A stretch of DNA of 64,000 bases from Paenibacillus albiflavus (GTDB lineage Bacteria; Bacillota; Bacilli; Paenibacillales; NBRC-103111). Under the pieces are notes generated by a model. It saw only the letters and a list, made by a program, of their open reading frames with translations, did no database searches and had not been told where the DNA came from. Location: positions 1-64,000 of the forward strand of contig NZ_SKFG01000014.1 of assembly GCF_004344915.1 (NCBI RefSeq), given 5' to 3'. The translations under genes were made by a program, and so were the position numbers. Shown here in pieces: positions 29,536 to 38,438 of this stretch. Numbering within the stretch: the stretch's first letter is position 1; every line of letters begins with the position of its first letter.

Positions 29536-29560
29536 AAAGCCTCCGATGATCGGAGGCTTT
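29536..29560. terminator. Rho-independent terminator
   Basis: AAAGCCTCCGA-TGA-TCGGAGGCTTT, a near-perfect stem between two minus-strand genes; ends the small membrane protein gene at 29569. Confidence 0.85.
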
Positions 29561-29568
29561 CATCCTTC

Positions 29569-29772
29569 TTAGATTACCCAAAAACTAGCTATAAATATGA
29601 ATGCGGCCAAACTAATAATTCCTCCGCCAAAGCAAATGAATCCAAAGCGTTTACGCTGTTGAAATAATCTTAGCGTACCTAGGCTAAATAGTGTGCCAAT
29701 TAATAATATGAAAATGATAATAACGAGGAACATCGGCATTGTGATAGCTTTATCAATCGTAAGTGAGTCCAA
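29569..29772 (-). CDS. Small membrane protein
   Basis: 67 residues. TTG 29772 is preferred because AAAGGGTG lies ~7 bases upstream of it, whereas ATG 29790 has no site. Two helices (MPMFLVIIIFILLIGTLFSL and the C-terminal half FICFGGGIISLAAFIFIAS) separated by a basic turn. Unknown function. Confidence 0.6.
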   Translation of the reverse strand: MDSLTIDKAITMPMFLVIIIFILLIGTLFSLGTLRLFQQRKRFGFICFGGGIISLAAFIFIASFWVI

Positions 29773-29955
29773 GCGGAACACCCTTTCCATTCGAGAATTA
29801 TTCTCTTCTTATAATACTCTGACAGGTGAGATGCTGTCCAACAATTCACAATCTATTCAAAATTAACAAAGAATATTGGGACAATTTACTTTAGGTAGCT
29901 TTTACCTGATAATTGAATTGAAGTTATCTTTATTAGCAAGACAGGAGGTTCATTC

Positions 29956-30516
29956 ATGATACGAGCAGCTAGACCAGCGGATGCTAAGCAGGTTGTAGAA
30001 CTAATTCATAGTGCAATAGGAACCATAGCCAATACGATGGCGGGTACAGATGATGATGCCGAGATGCTTGAAGTCATTGAGCGTTATTTTGGGCAACAAG
30101 GAAACCGTTTGAGCTATGAGAATACGATTGTGAAGGAGCTTGACGGCAAGGTCGTTGGATTCCTGTTATCTTATCACGGGAGCCAAGCAGAATTGTTAGA
30201 TAAGCCGATCATCGATCGACTTAAACAGGTGCTAGGAAGAACGGATGTTACGTTATCGAAGGAAGCAAATGAAGACGAGTATTACCTTGACTGCATCGCT
30301 GTACTCGATAGCTACCAGGGACGAGGGATTGCGAAGGAATTAATGCGTGCTTTTGAACAGACAGGAATTGAACGAGGTTATTCGAAGCTATCGCTTCTAG
30401 TAGATAAAGATAACCCAGGTGCACATGCCTTATATGTGAAGATGGGCTATAAACCAGCGGATCGCATTAAGATTGGCGATTATGATTTCTTGCGCATGAT
30501 TAAGGAAATCGGGTAA
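29956..30516 (+). CDS. GNAT family N-acetyltransferase
   Basis: 186 residues. GNAT fold with the acetyl-CoA loop DSYQGRGIAKELM (~120-135) and the C-terminal LSLLVDKDNPGAHALYVKMGY. Residues 1-60 contain an inserted helical stretch as in the YwlB/RimI-like group. Substrate unknown. Start ATG with ACAGGAGG. Own terminator downstream. Confidence 0.9.
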   Translation: MIRAARPADAKQVVELIHSAIGTIANTMAGTDDDAEMLEVIERYFGQQGNRLSYENTIVKELDGKVVGFLLSYHGSQAELLDKPIIDRLKQVLGRTDVTLSKEANEDEYYLDCIAVLDSYQGRGIAKELMRAFEQTGIERGYSKLSLLVDKDNPGAHALYVKMGYKPADRIKIGDYDFLRMIKEIG

Positions 30517-30530
30517 TTTATATTCAAATA

Positions 30531-30557
30531 AAGCTCTCACGGTTTTCGTGAGAGCTT
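30531..30557. terminator. Bidirectional terminator
   Basis: AAGCTCTCACG pairs with CGTGAGAGCTT around five bases, followed by a T-rich tract. Confidence 0.88.
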
Positions 30558-30577
30558 CTTTTCTTTTTTTGTATTAT

Positions 30578-30934
30578 TTATGCTTGCTCCTGCTCTTTTT
30601 GGGCTTCCTCTTTCTCGTTCTTAAGCAGGGCAACTTCTTGAATGAGCCGAGTCATTTGGCGATGCAGCTTGGAGACAACCATCGTAAGATGCAAAATAAC
30701 AATTAGTGCGAATACGTAGCCAAGGAAGAAGAGTAGAGATGGCGGGTAGACGACGCCCAATAGTTGTGAAATAGTCTCCAGGAAATCAGGGAAAATCGAT
30801 AGGATTAGCATCAGCAGACCGATGACAATCCAGAGTATCGAATAGCGTTCCTCAAGTCGTTTGCGACGGATCAGATCGATTACAACAAATAGGAAGAAGA
30901 GACAGAATACGAATGATACGAGAAAAATATTCAT
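30578..30934 (-). CDS. DUF2304-type membrane protein of a glycosylation operon
   Basis: 118 residues: three helices (~3-21, 33-50, 65-88), then a charged coiled-coil tail rich in Glu and Lys. The RRKRLEERYSILWIVIGLLMLILS stretch is characteristic of DUF2304, which regularly accompanies polyprenyl-phosphate glycosyltransferases. Overlaps the glycosyltransferase gene upstream by 4 bases, so it is the third gene of a coupled operon. It may help anchor or regulate the transferase. Confidence 0.8.
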   Translation of the reverse strand: MNIFLVSFVFCLFFLFVVIDLIRRKRLEERYSILWIVIGLLMLILSIFPDFLETISQLLGVVYPPSLLFFLGYVFALIVILHLTMVVSKLHRQMTRLIQEVALLKNEKEEAQKEQEQA

Positions 30935-31641
30935 CCATTTGTCCTCCCAACAGTTCGAAGTAAGGTCATGAACACAGCAAGCGATACTTTGATCATATAA
31001 TAGATCGATTTGAGCGGTGTTATGGAGGAGGCTCCTGTCTCGCGACTATGCATGAGCACGGAAGTTTCCTTCACTTTATATCCAAGCCGCTGAAGCAGTA
31101 CGATTGTCTCCACTTCGGGATAATCATCCGGATAGTAATTGGCGAACACGTCTATCACCTTGCGATTCGCAGCGCGGAAGCCTGATGTTGGATCGGTGAA
31201 CCGCTCTTTGGTAGCTAGCTTAAGCAGCCATGTGAAGAACAAGATCCCTGTTCGTCTAGAAATACTAGAGCGATAAGCTGTCTTTTGGATAAAACGTGAG
31301 CCGATCATGCAATCGGCTTCGCCTTTACTCAAAGCGTCCAGAAGTTCATGCAGATAGGCTGGGTCATGCTGACCGTCTGCATCCATTTGAACCGCGACGT
31401 CATAATCATGCTTCTTCGCATACATATACCCTGTTTGCATCGCACCGCCAATCCCGACGTTAAGCGGTAGTGTGATCACATGAGCTTGCTTGGTCGCTTT
31501 GGCAACTGCTGCGGTATTATCCTTGGAACCATCATTAATGACGACAATATCGACTTCTGGAGCCTTGGTTCGAATAGCTTGTATTACATTTGCGATGGAA
31601 GCCTCTTCGTTGTATGCAGGTATGATAATTAGGACTTTCAA
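30931..31641 (-). CDS. Polyprenyl-phosphate glycosyltransferase (GT2, DPM1-like)
   Basis: 236 residues from a TTG behind GGAGGG. GT-A fold motifs IIPAYNEEASI, VVINDGSKDNT and the metal-binding QMDADGQHDP, then GSRF and DPTSGFRAANR. Such enzymes transfer a hexose from a nucleotide sugar to undecaprenyl or polyprenyl phosphate at the inner face of the membrane. The lipid-linked sugar would be used by the ArnT-like transferase encoded just upstream, with a 4-base overlap. Confidence 0.92.
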   Translation of the reverse strand: MKVLIIIPAYNEEASIANVIQAIRTKAPEVDIVVINDGSKDNTAAVAKATKQAHVITLPLNVGIGGAMQTGYMYAKKHDYDVAVQMDADGQHDPAYLHELLDALSKGEADCMIGSRFIQKTAYRSSISRRTGILFFTWLLKLATKERFTDPTSGFRAANRKVIDVFANYYPDDYPEVETIVLLQRLGYKVKETSVLMHSRETGASSITPLKSIYYMIKVSLAVFMTLLRTVGRTNG

Positions 31642-32873
31642 AGAGAACCCTCCAATTTACGGCCTGCAATCAATTGGTAGATGAATTTAACAGCAGTTAC
31701 GAGCAGATAAGCTGTAATCAGCATTAAATAAGGCATCATCCCAATTGTATAGCGGGCTTCAGGTATAAACATTAGATGTACGACTAGCAATAAGCCGAAG
31801 TTAATAAACAAGAACAGAACAGCGCGATTCCAGAATAAGGAGATTAATCCGCCTCCGATTCCAATAAAGACGTAAGCTTTGTGTAAGAACTTAATGAACT
31901 CTGCATACCATGGTGATACATACATTGGATATGGTCCTAAATAGAAGGTTTTGAGGAACATATAGCTTGTTTTGCCGACTGTGAACCATTGAATCCAGAA
32001 TAACGGTCTAGTTCGCAAGCCTTCCTTAATTCTTTCAATCGCGACTTTACCCTGATCTTCGAATTTGATATCATTCCAAGGGATTGTTTTGTAGAAATAA
32101 GGATCAGTTCCTGCTAATAGAGCGTTACCGGCAACCCCATTGGAGATGAGAATGATCTCATGGAACGTAATGAAATTACGAATCCACCAAGGCAGCATGA
32201 TAACAGCGAAAGCTCCAACACCCCATAGAATTTGCTTGATAAACAGCTTGCGATGCTTAATCATCATTAGAATATAAGGTGTGACTGCCAGAATGATGGA
32301 ATTCGGCCTGATGAGAACCATTATACCCAATATGGCGCCACCCCATAGGTGATCCTTCATCTGATTATTTTGCATCATGCGTACTTGGAAGTAGACCAGT
32401 GCTGTCATACTGATCATGAAAATGGTTTCCGTTAATAATAACGAAGCCATCCAGATATAGGTTCCATATACAGCAGCTGCTAGCGCGGCAAGAAGTCCGA
32501 CAGGCCGATTAAAAAGCCTTAATCCGATCAAATAAATGAACCATACATAGATAGGCGCGATGAAAGCTTGGACATATCTCAGGTTCATTTGAGCATCATG
32601 GATGTCGGAATAGCCGAATATCTTGTATACCGCTGCCACAAACAATGGATAACCAGGCGTAACCCGTGAGTCAGGTATCCCTTCCTTGTTGTATCCATAG
32701 ATACCTTCATCAAGTAAGCGTACTGCCATATCGGAGTAATTCTTCTGATCGTATTCCACAGGCTTGAACTCAGAATGGGAGATATAATCAAGACGAATCC
32801 ATAAGGTTAGTACAAGAATAATCACAATTAAATATTTGCTTGATTGTCGAATACTCGTTAACATGTTATTCAT
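31638..32873 (-). CDS. ArnT/PMT-like membrane glycosyltransferase
   Basis: 411 residues from ATG 32873 (AGAGGAA upstream). Many membrane helices, and the GT39/GT83 hallmark outer-loop start YDQKNYSDMAVRLL with GYPLFVAAVYKIFG. Enzymes of this fold move a sugar from a polyprenyl-phosphate donor to an envelope acceptor such as teichoic acid, lipid or protein on the outer face. It begins the three-gene operon with the donor-making enzyme and DUF2304 protein. Confidence 0.88.
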   Translation of the reverse strand: MNNMLTSIRQSSKYLIVIILVLTLWIRLDYISHSEFKPVEYDQKNYSDMAVRLLDEGIYGYNKEGIPDSRVTPGYPLFVAAVYKIFGYSDIHDAQMNLRYVQAFIAPIYVWFIYLIGLRLFNRPVGLLAALAAAVYGTYIWMASLLLTETIFMISMTALVYFQVRMMQNNQMKDHLWGGAILGIMVLIRPNSIILAVTPYILMMIKHRKLFIKQILWGVGAFAVIMLPWWIRNFITFHEIILISNGVAGNALLAGTDPYFYKTIPWNDIKFEDQGKVAIERIKEGLRTRPLFWIQWFTVGKTSYMFLKTFYLGPYPMYVSPWYAEFIKFLHKAYVFIGIGGGLISLFWNRAVLFLFINFGLLLVVHLMFIPEARYTIGMMPYLMLITAYLLVTAVKFIYQLIAGRKLEGSL

Positions 32874-33005
32874 ACATTCCTCTTCTATAATAATTACTTG
32901 GGACAAATAACACGGTATCAAATTACGTTCATGGAAGCAATAAATTTTGTAAAATATATTTAGCGAGCTTTGTCGTACAAGGCTGAGATAAGGAGAATGA
33001 CTTAA

Positions 33006-33371
33006 ATGAGCTTGGCGAATATTGGTTTAATTATCTTCAATGCGATCACACTGGTTACAGGACAATTTTTGTGGAAAATAGGACTCGAACGCAAGGTGAA
33101 CCCATTCGAAAGCTTGCGTAGCATTATCGAACTCATCTTTTCACCCTTCATATTAAGTGGTCTAGTCTTGTACGGCTTGACGACCGTTCTATGGTTATTT
33201 ATTCTTACGCGGGTACAAATTTCGGTCGCCTATCCGATGCAAAGCTTTGCTTATTTAATTTCGGTGTTTGGTGCGTATTTTATTTTTGGCGAGAGCTTGT
33301 CCTGGATGAAAATTGCAGGTTGCCTAGTCATTCTAATCGGTGTCGCAATGGTTGGATTCTCGGCCAAATAA
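33006..33371 (+). CDS. EmrE/ArnEF-like small DMT transporter
   Basis: 121 residues with four helices (~5-22, 37-60, 65-90, 97-118). Motifs GQFLWKIGL and ISVAYPMQSFAYLISVFGAYFIFGE are those of the small DMT/EamA half-transporters such as ArnE/ArnF that flip undecaprenyl-linked sugars. It is divergent from the glycosyltransferase operon, which fits as its missing flippase. Start ATG with AAGGAG. Confidence 0.85.
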   Translation: MSLANIGLIIFNAITLVTGQFLWKIGLERKVNPFESLRSIIELIFSPFILSGLVLYGLTTVLWLFILTRVQISVAYPMQSFAYLISVFGAYFIFGESLSWMKIAGCLVILIGVAMVGFSAK

Positions 33372-33375
33372 ACCA

Positions 33376-33414
33376 AAACCAGCAGTTCGGATAAAATCCC
33401 GTGGCTGCTGGTTT
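33376..33414. terminator. Bidirectional terminator
   Basis: AAACCAGCAG pairs with CTGCTGGTTT between the convergent DMT gene and spoVR. Confidence 0.75.
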
Positions 33415-33419
33415 GTTGT

Positions 33420-34811
33420 TTATAGAAACTTCCGCGATTGTTTCTTCCCATCACTTGTGAACAGAACCTTCTTATCCTCCACAATCGTTTCGAGATGTAC
33501 GGTTTTGCCCCATAGACGCTGGATATTCGGCAATGTTTTCTCTAAATATTTGAGATCAAGCTCGATTCCTTCGTATGCGTGTATGAGGTACAGCTCCCCT
33601 TTTTTCTCATAATCGCCGTCAGTTACTACGATGTACGGGAACCCGCCATTCACTCTGGAATAAACAAGCTGATCGCGCACATTCTCCCATGTCTTATCCG
33701 TGATCTTCCACTCGTTGCCCTTCTTCTCAAAAACATACAGATCCAAATCTTCAACCAATTCTTTGGTTAAGTAGTTGCGGATGAAGGATGTATCGGAGTC
33801 GAGCTCGCGTACCTCAAATATTTTCTCTCGGCCCCAGCGTTTCTCGATGTCTTCGAAAATTTTTAAACCCAGATAATAGGGATTCAAGCTGTTCTGAGAT
33901 GGTATAACGACTGAAGAATTGAGGGCTGCATATTCAATTAACTCTTCCTCTGTAAGCTCAAGCTCGCGCATAATTCGTTGATGCCAGTAGGATGCCCAGC
34001 CTTCGTTCATGATTTTCGTCTCTAGCTGTGGCCAGAAATACAGCATTTCATCACGAAGCATCGTTAAGATATCACGCTGCCATTCCGCAAGATCAGGTGC
34101 ATATTCTTCAATAAATAGCAGTAAATCCTTAGCAGGCTGTGCAGGGAATCGCTTGTTCTCTTCTGTTGGTTGAACCTTCTTATCTGATAGTTGATCGAGG
34201 TCCCATAGATCTTCATAACCCATTGTGCGCTCTGATTTCGATTTATTCGGCTCATGCAGCTTGGAATGCTTATGGCGATTGCGTCGCTCTGCTTCTTCAT
34301 AAGGGATCGTGATGGTCGGGTCGATATGCTCTTGAATCGAAAGCACAGTATCAATAAACTGCTCGACTTGCTCCGTGCCATATTCAAGCTCGTACTGTCG
34401 TATACGATCTGCAGTGGCTGACATACTTTCGACCATGTCTCGGTTAGTTTTGGAGAAACGGGCATTATTCTTGAAAAAATCACAATGCGCTAGCACGTGA
34501 GCTACAATTAACTCGTTCTGGATTAGAGAATTGCCTTCAAGCAGGAAAGCATAGCATGGATTCGAGTTGATCACTAATTCATATATTTTGCTAAGACCGA
34601 GGTCGTATTGCGTTTTCATCCGATTAAAGGCCTTCCCAAAGCTCCAATGCGAGTAGCGCGTCGGCATCCCATAAGCACCGAACGTATAGATAATGTCCGC
34701 AGGGCAGATCTCATATCGCATCGGATAAAAATCGAGTCCAAACTGCTCAGCGACTTCCGTAATATGCGTAATCGCCTCTTCGAGCTTAATCAGATCATGA
34801 CGGTCCGTCAT
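33420..34811 (-). CDS. spoVR: Stage V sporulation protein R
   Basis: 463 residues, full length for SpoVR (B. subtilis about 468). Recognised by the conserved segments [51 protein letters not shown], and [15 protein letters not shown], with a C-terminal [19 protein letters not shown]. In Bacillus it is made in the mother cell and needed for normal spore cortex; in enterobacteria its homologue YcgB works with the kinase YeaG (PrkA) and YeaH (YhbH). Here prkA is interrupted by a prophage while spoVR is intact. RBS GAAGGAGG. Confidence 0.97.
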   Translation of the reverse strand: MTDRHDLIKLEEAITHITEVAEQFGLDFYPMRYEICPADIIYTFGAYGMPTRYSHWSFGKAFNRMKTQYDLGLSKIYELVINSNPCYAFLLEGNSLIQNELIVAHVLAHCDFFKNNARFSKTNRDMVESMSATADRIRQYELEYGTEQVEQFIDTVLSIQEHIDPTITIPYEEAERRNRHKHSKLHEPNKSKSERTMGYEDLWDLDQLSDKKVQPTEENKRFPAQPAKDLLLFIEEYAPDLAEWQRDILTMLRDEMLYFWPQLETKIMNEGWASYWHQRIMRELELTEEELIEYAALNSSVVIPSQNSLNPYYLGLKIFEDIEKRWGREKIFEVRELDSDTSFIRNYLTKELVEDLDLYVFEKKGNEWKITDKTWENVRDQLVYSRVNGGFPYIVVTDGDYEKKGELYLIHAYEGIELDLKYLEKTLPNIQRLWGKTVHLETIVEDKKVLFTSDGKKQSRKFL

Positions 34812-34858
34812 AGCTTACCTCCTTCATCATACAACAACCCTAAATACTTTCATTTAAC

Positions 34859-34869
34859 CAATATATTCA
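34859..34869 (-). promoter_or_regulatory. Putative sporulation promoter element of spoVR
   Basis: TGAATATATTG on the minus strand lies 48 bases upstream of the spoVR start. The identical 11-mer occurs at exactly the same distance before yhbH (52760-52770), and CTCC/CACAT elements precede both. Likely part of a mother-cell sigma promoter or a common activator site. Confidence 0.6.
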
Positions 34870-35037
34870 GGAGATGTGGGGTTATGTGAGAGGAGCGGGA
34901 GAATGATATGCGTTAGATTTCCTACCATAAGCAGGAATCCTCACAACCTTACTCGAAGCTAATAAATTGATGTAATATTTCAATTCTTAGGCTATTACTT
35001 TAAATTAATCGTTAGATTATTCAAGGAGGGCTTCAGG

Positions 35038-36105
35038 ATGGATCAATTAACCCGATTAAGGGAGCGCTTTGCTGCGCTTGGCATTGATGGCATGTTAATT
35101 ACGAGTCCGACGAATCGCAGGTATATGACCGATTTTACTGGGACGGCGGGCATGGTGTTGATCTCAAAGGATGATGCGAAGCTGCTGGTGGATACGAGGT
35201 ATGTGGAACAGGCGATGGCTCAGGCTGTTCAGTTCGACGTGATTCAGTATAAGGATTCCAGAGTGCCTTACGAAACCGTATCGGCGGAGGCGAATCGGAT
35301 GGGAATTACGAAACTCGGGTTTGAGCAGAATTTCCTGACGTTTAGCGCGTATACGAAGTATCAGGAGCAGATAAAGGCTGAGCTAGTTCCGACAGATGAA
35401 GCGGTTGAGCATTTGCGAATGATTAAGACAACCGATGAAATCGCGAAGCTTCGTACGGCTGCCCAGATTGTGGATTATGCTTTTTCTCAAATAGTAGAAT
35501 TCATACGTCCTGGTGTAACGGAGAAGGCTGTTGCGAATCACTTGGAGTTCACGATGAGACAACAGGGAGCAGAGTCTTCGTCCTTTGACATAATTGTAGC
35601 TTCTGGCTACCGTTCTGCGCTGCCGCATGGGGTGGCAAGCGATAAGGAGATTGCATCGGGCGAGATGGTAACCTTGGATTTCGGCGCAACCTATAAGGGA
35701 TATCGGTCTGATTTGACGAGGACGGTCGCGGTCGGCGATCCTGGCGAGCAGTTGAAAGAAATTTACCAAATCGTATTAGATGCGGAACTGACGACTATTG
35801 AAACGCTACGAGCGGGCATTAGCTGCAAGGAAGTCGATGATATGGCGCATGAGTTCATCAGCAAGCGAGGATACGGTCCTTACTTCGGCCATGGAACGGG
35901 GCATGGGATTGGGCTTGATATCCATGAGGAGCCGTTCTTTGCGACCAGATCCGTTAAGAAGCTGGAAGCTGGTATGGTGATGACGGTAGAGCCTGGGATA
36001 TATATTCCTAAGCTAGGTGGCGTAAGAATAGAAGATGATGTTTTGATTACAACAACAGGCAATGAGGTAATCACATCTGCTCCCAAACAACTCATTACCC
36101 TGTAA
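35038..36105 (+). CDS. Xaa-Pro aminopeptidase (M24B)
   Basis: 355 residues. Creatinase N-terminal domain (~1-125) followed by the pita-bread catalytic domain with all metal ligands: VTLDFGATYKGYRSDLTRT (two Asp), GHGTGHGIGLDIHE (His), TVEPGIY (Glu) and VRIEDD (Glu). Cytosolic peptidase removing N-terminal residues before proline, YqhT/PepQ-like. Start ATG with CAAGGAGGG. Confidence 0.95.
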   Translation: MDQLTRLRERFAALGIDGMLITSPTNRRYMTDFTGTAGMVLISKDDAKLLVDTRYVEQAMAQAVQFDVIQYKDSRVPYETVSAEANRMGITKLGFEQNFLTFSAYTKYQEQIKAELVPTDEAVEHLRMIKTTDEIAKLRTAAQIVDYAFSQIVEFIRPGVTEKAVANHLEFTMRQQGAESSSFDIIVASGYRSALPHGVASDKEIASGEMVTLDFGATYKGYRSDLTRTVAVGDPGEQLKEIYQIVLDAELTTIETLRAGISCKEVDDMAHEFISKRGYGPYFGHGTGHGIGLDIHEEPFFATRSVKKLEAGMVMTVEPGIYIPKLGGVRIEDDVLITTTGNEVITSAPKQLITL

Positions 36106-36150
36106 ACTCTGGTGTTGTAACTCATTCATACGAATAGGAGGTCTTGTAAG

Positions 36151-36621
36151 ATGGACGATCAAGCTTTTCGAAAAGCAATGGGTAGGTTTGCTACAGGTGT
36201 TACTGTTATTACAACGAGTATCGATGGCGTAACGCATGGGATGACGGCTAGCGCATTTATGTCAGTATCCTTGAACCCTAAGCTCGTGCTCGTATCTATT
36301 GGCGATAAAGCAAGAATGCTGGGCAAAATTAAGGAGTCGGGTAAGTTTGCAGTCAATATTTTGACTGAGGATCAGAAGGATATGTCGATGTATTTTGCAG
36401 GACAAATAAAGGAGGAGCGTGACATCGATTTTGAATGGATTGAAGATATGCCTGTACTTCGATCTTCGGTGGCAACCATCATATGCGATGTGTATCAGGC
36501 GCATGAAGCGGGGGATCACACCTTGTTTATTGGAGAAGTCAAGTATTTAAGAAGTATGGATGCTGAACCGCTGTTATTCTACTCAGGGAAGTATAGGAAG
36601 TTTGATAAGGCGGAAGCTTGA
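36151..36621 (+). CDS. Flavin reductase domain protein
   Basis: 156 residues of the HpaC/flavin-reductase-like FMN-binding split barrel: FRKAMGRFATGVTVITT, GMTASAFMSVSLNPKLVLVSI, FAVNILTEDQ and DHTLFIGEV. It reduces FMN/FAD with NAD(P)H, typically for a two-component monooxygenase; none is adjacent. Start with ATAGGAGG, 45 bases after the peptidase. Confidence 0.92.
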   Translation: MDDQAFRKAMGRFATGVTVITTSIDGVTHGMTASAFMSVSLNPKLVLVSIGDKARMLGKIKESGKFAVNILTEDQKDMSMYFAGQIKEERDIDFEWIEDMPVLRSSVATIICDVYQAHEAGDHTLFIGEVKYLRSMDAEPLLFYSGKYRKFDKAEA

Positions 36622-36666
36622 TTAAGTGTACAGAACTTGCTGCAGATTAGGCCAGGCGGATATCAG

Positions 36667-36709
36667 AAAACTACCCTATCGATCGAATGCGACTGACAGG
36701 GTAGTTTTT
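36667..36709. terminator. Bidirectional terminator
   Basis: AAAACTACCCT (36667-36677) pairs with AGGGTAGTTTT (36698-36708), T run follows. Lies between convergent genes. Confidence 0.85.
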
Positions 36710-36716
36710 CATTTGT

Positions 36717-37199
36717 CTATTTATACCGAATGGCGAGAATGAATGAAATAAGGGATGCGAGGGATGCAATTGTTCGCACATGGTTCCAAACAACCCAACG
36801 ATCCAAATAAAGGCTCCAAACATTAGAGCCTGCTTCTGCTGTAGGATCAACTGCGGCTAATGCGTCATTGAGTGGAACGTTGCATATAATCGTGACGAGA
36901 AATGAGCCAACCAAGTACAGCAAGCATCCCGCAAGCGTGAAGCTGGCGCTTGGTGCACTCAGTTTAAAGAAGGATACGATTGCAAGGACCACACATGCTA
37001 TGGCGGTTCCACCAAACAAGAATCCGAATAGAGGATTCAGCACCGTAACATTGATTTGCTGCATGGCAGCAATGCCTTGAGCCTTCGGTAGTCGTTCTAA
37101 AGCAGTCATGACAAAGTTAGAGAAAGCAAAGAATATGCCTGCTATCAATCCTGCCCCTATCGCTGAGAAATAGGTGATTCCGAGCACCAATTTATCCAT
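36717..37199 (-). CDS. DUF1772 membrane protein
   Basis: 160 residues with four helices and the DUF1772 (anthrone-oxygenase-like) features FAFSNFVMTALERLP, AAMQQINVTVLNPLF and CNVPLNDALA...W..YLDRWVVWNHVRTIASL. Members include anthrone oxygenases; in bacteria the role is mostly unknown. Start with GGGAGG. Single gene. Confidence 0.85.
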   Translation of the reverse strand: MDKLVLGITYFSAIGAGLIAGIFFAFSNFVMTALERLPKAQGIAAMQQINVTVLNPLFGFLFGGTAIACVVLAIVSFFKLSAPSASFTLAGCLLYLVGSFLVTIICNVPLNDALAAVDPTAEAGSNVWSLYLDRWVVWNHVRTIASLASLISFILAIRYK

Positions 37200-37270
37200 A
37201 GAAACCTCCCAATCATGATTTGCCTGTACAATAATAAGTTTAATACAAAATTACATTTTTTAACAACATC

Positions 37271-37318
37271 AAAGCCCTTAATTGTTAGGACATAACTCTT
37301 AACAATTAAAGGCTTTTT
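37271..37318. terminator. Long hairpin downstream of the ABC exporter operon
   Basis: AAAGCC-TTAATTGTTA pairs with TAACAATTAA-GGCTTT; a run of T follows only on the plus strand, so as a terminator for the minus-strand operon it is imperfect. Confidence 0.55.
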
Positions 37319-37334
37319 GAGGTTCATACTGATA

Positions 37335-38435
37335 TTATGCAGATTTCCATCTGTAAAAACGTGAAGCGATAAAGAAAGTTACAATTGACCAAGCAGCCAT
37401 AATACCAATGTTTAGCCAGAATGCACTATTCATGACACCAAATCCATATACCATACTGTCCCGTATTCCATTGGCGAAGTAAGTTAGTGGCAACACCTTG
37501 GCGATTGGCTGAATATAATCAGGCATTATGGATGTATCGAAGTAAATTCCACATAGGAACATCATGAGAAAGCTTGATAAATTCGCAATTCCCATATAGC
37601 TTTCTAGCGATTTGCTGAATGAAGCGATCATAAAACCAATGGCTGCGAATGTGATGGTACCGACAATAAAGATCGGGAGGAAGGCTAGAATATTGATATG
37701 GAAGTTAGCCTGATAGAAGACGATTCCGATCGTTGATAGCAAAATAATTTGTACGGCTGCAAGCACAAACTTCACCATGATTTCACTTATTCCGAATAGC
37801 TTAACATTAATAGGCGCCAGCATCAGTCGCTTCAGCAATCCGTTGCGACGAATCTCTACGAGTCCAACCATTCCGAACAAGCCTGCTTGTGAAATGGCCA
37901 TAGCAATCATCCCGGTTAATAGGAAGTCCTTGTATTTAATGTCCTCATTGTTGGATGAGATGGAACGAAGTTCTACGCTATATTTTGGGGTAAGATGGGC
38001 TTCGCTATAGTTTATCGTTTCAAGGGATTTGTTCATAATACCTGCAATGACCTGCGTTGTCGTTGAGTTAACCTTTTCTGCATTGACGATAATTTCTACG
38101 GGCTTAGGCGATGCATTGCTTGGTAGAACAATGGCTGCATCAATTGCTTTGTCTTTAATCAACTGCTCGGCAGTTTCCAGGGATACCGGCTGATCTTCCT
38201 TCCACTTCAGCATAGGGATACTTTGTAAGCCTGTCAGTAATCCGCTCGCTGTTGCATCCTGCTGCTCAGCTACAGATACGACATTGATTTTTAATTCCTT
38301 GTCTGAAGTGCCGCCCATGATCGATAGAAAAATGACAAGCAGAAGGACAGGGAAGAAGATCGACCAGAACCATACCTGCTTTTCGCGAAAAGTAGTTTTT
38401 AAACTCGCTTTAAATAGTTTCATAAGCTGTTTCAT
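37335..38435 (-). CDS. ABC-2 type exporter permease
   Basis: 366 residues: one helix at ~22-40, a ~130-residue external loop, then five helices in the C-terminal half, with the conserved LPLTYFANGIRDSMVYG near the end. Works with the ATPase encoded immediately upstream (3-base gap) as a DrrAB-like drug or lipid exporter. Substrate unknown. Start ATG with GGAGGGA. Confidence 0.9.
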   Translation of the reverse strand: MKQLMKLFKASLKTTFREKQVWFWSIFFPVLLLVIFLSIMGGTSDKELKINVVSVAEQQDATASGLLTGLQSIPMLKWKEDQPVSLETAEQLIKDKAIDAAIVLPSNASPKPVEIIVNAEKVNSTTTQVIAGIMNKSLETINYSEAHLTPKYSVELRSISSNNEDIKYKDFLLTGMIAMAISQAGLFGMVGLVEIRRNGLLKRLMLAPINVKLFGISEIMVKFVLAAVQIILLSTIGIVFYQANFHINILAFLPIFIVGTITFAAIGFMIASFSKSLESYMGIANLSSFLMMFLCGIYFDTSIMPDYIQPIAKVLPLTYFANGIRDSMVYGFGVMNSAFWLNIGIMAAWSIVTFFIASRFYRWKSA

Positions 38436-38438
38436 TGA

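Noticed and set aside
37271-37318. Attachment site or IS end formed by the long hairpin
   Set aside because: No transposase, no direct repeats; position after an operon fits a terminator.
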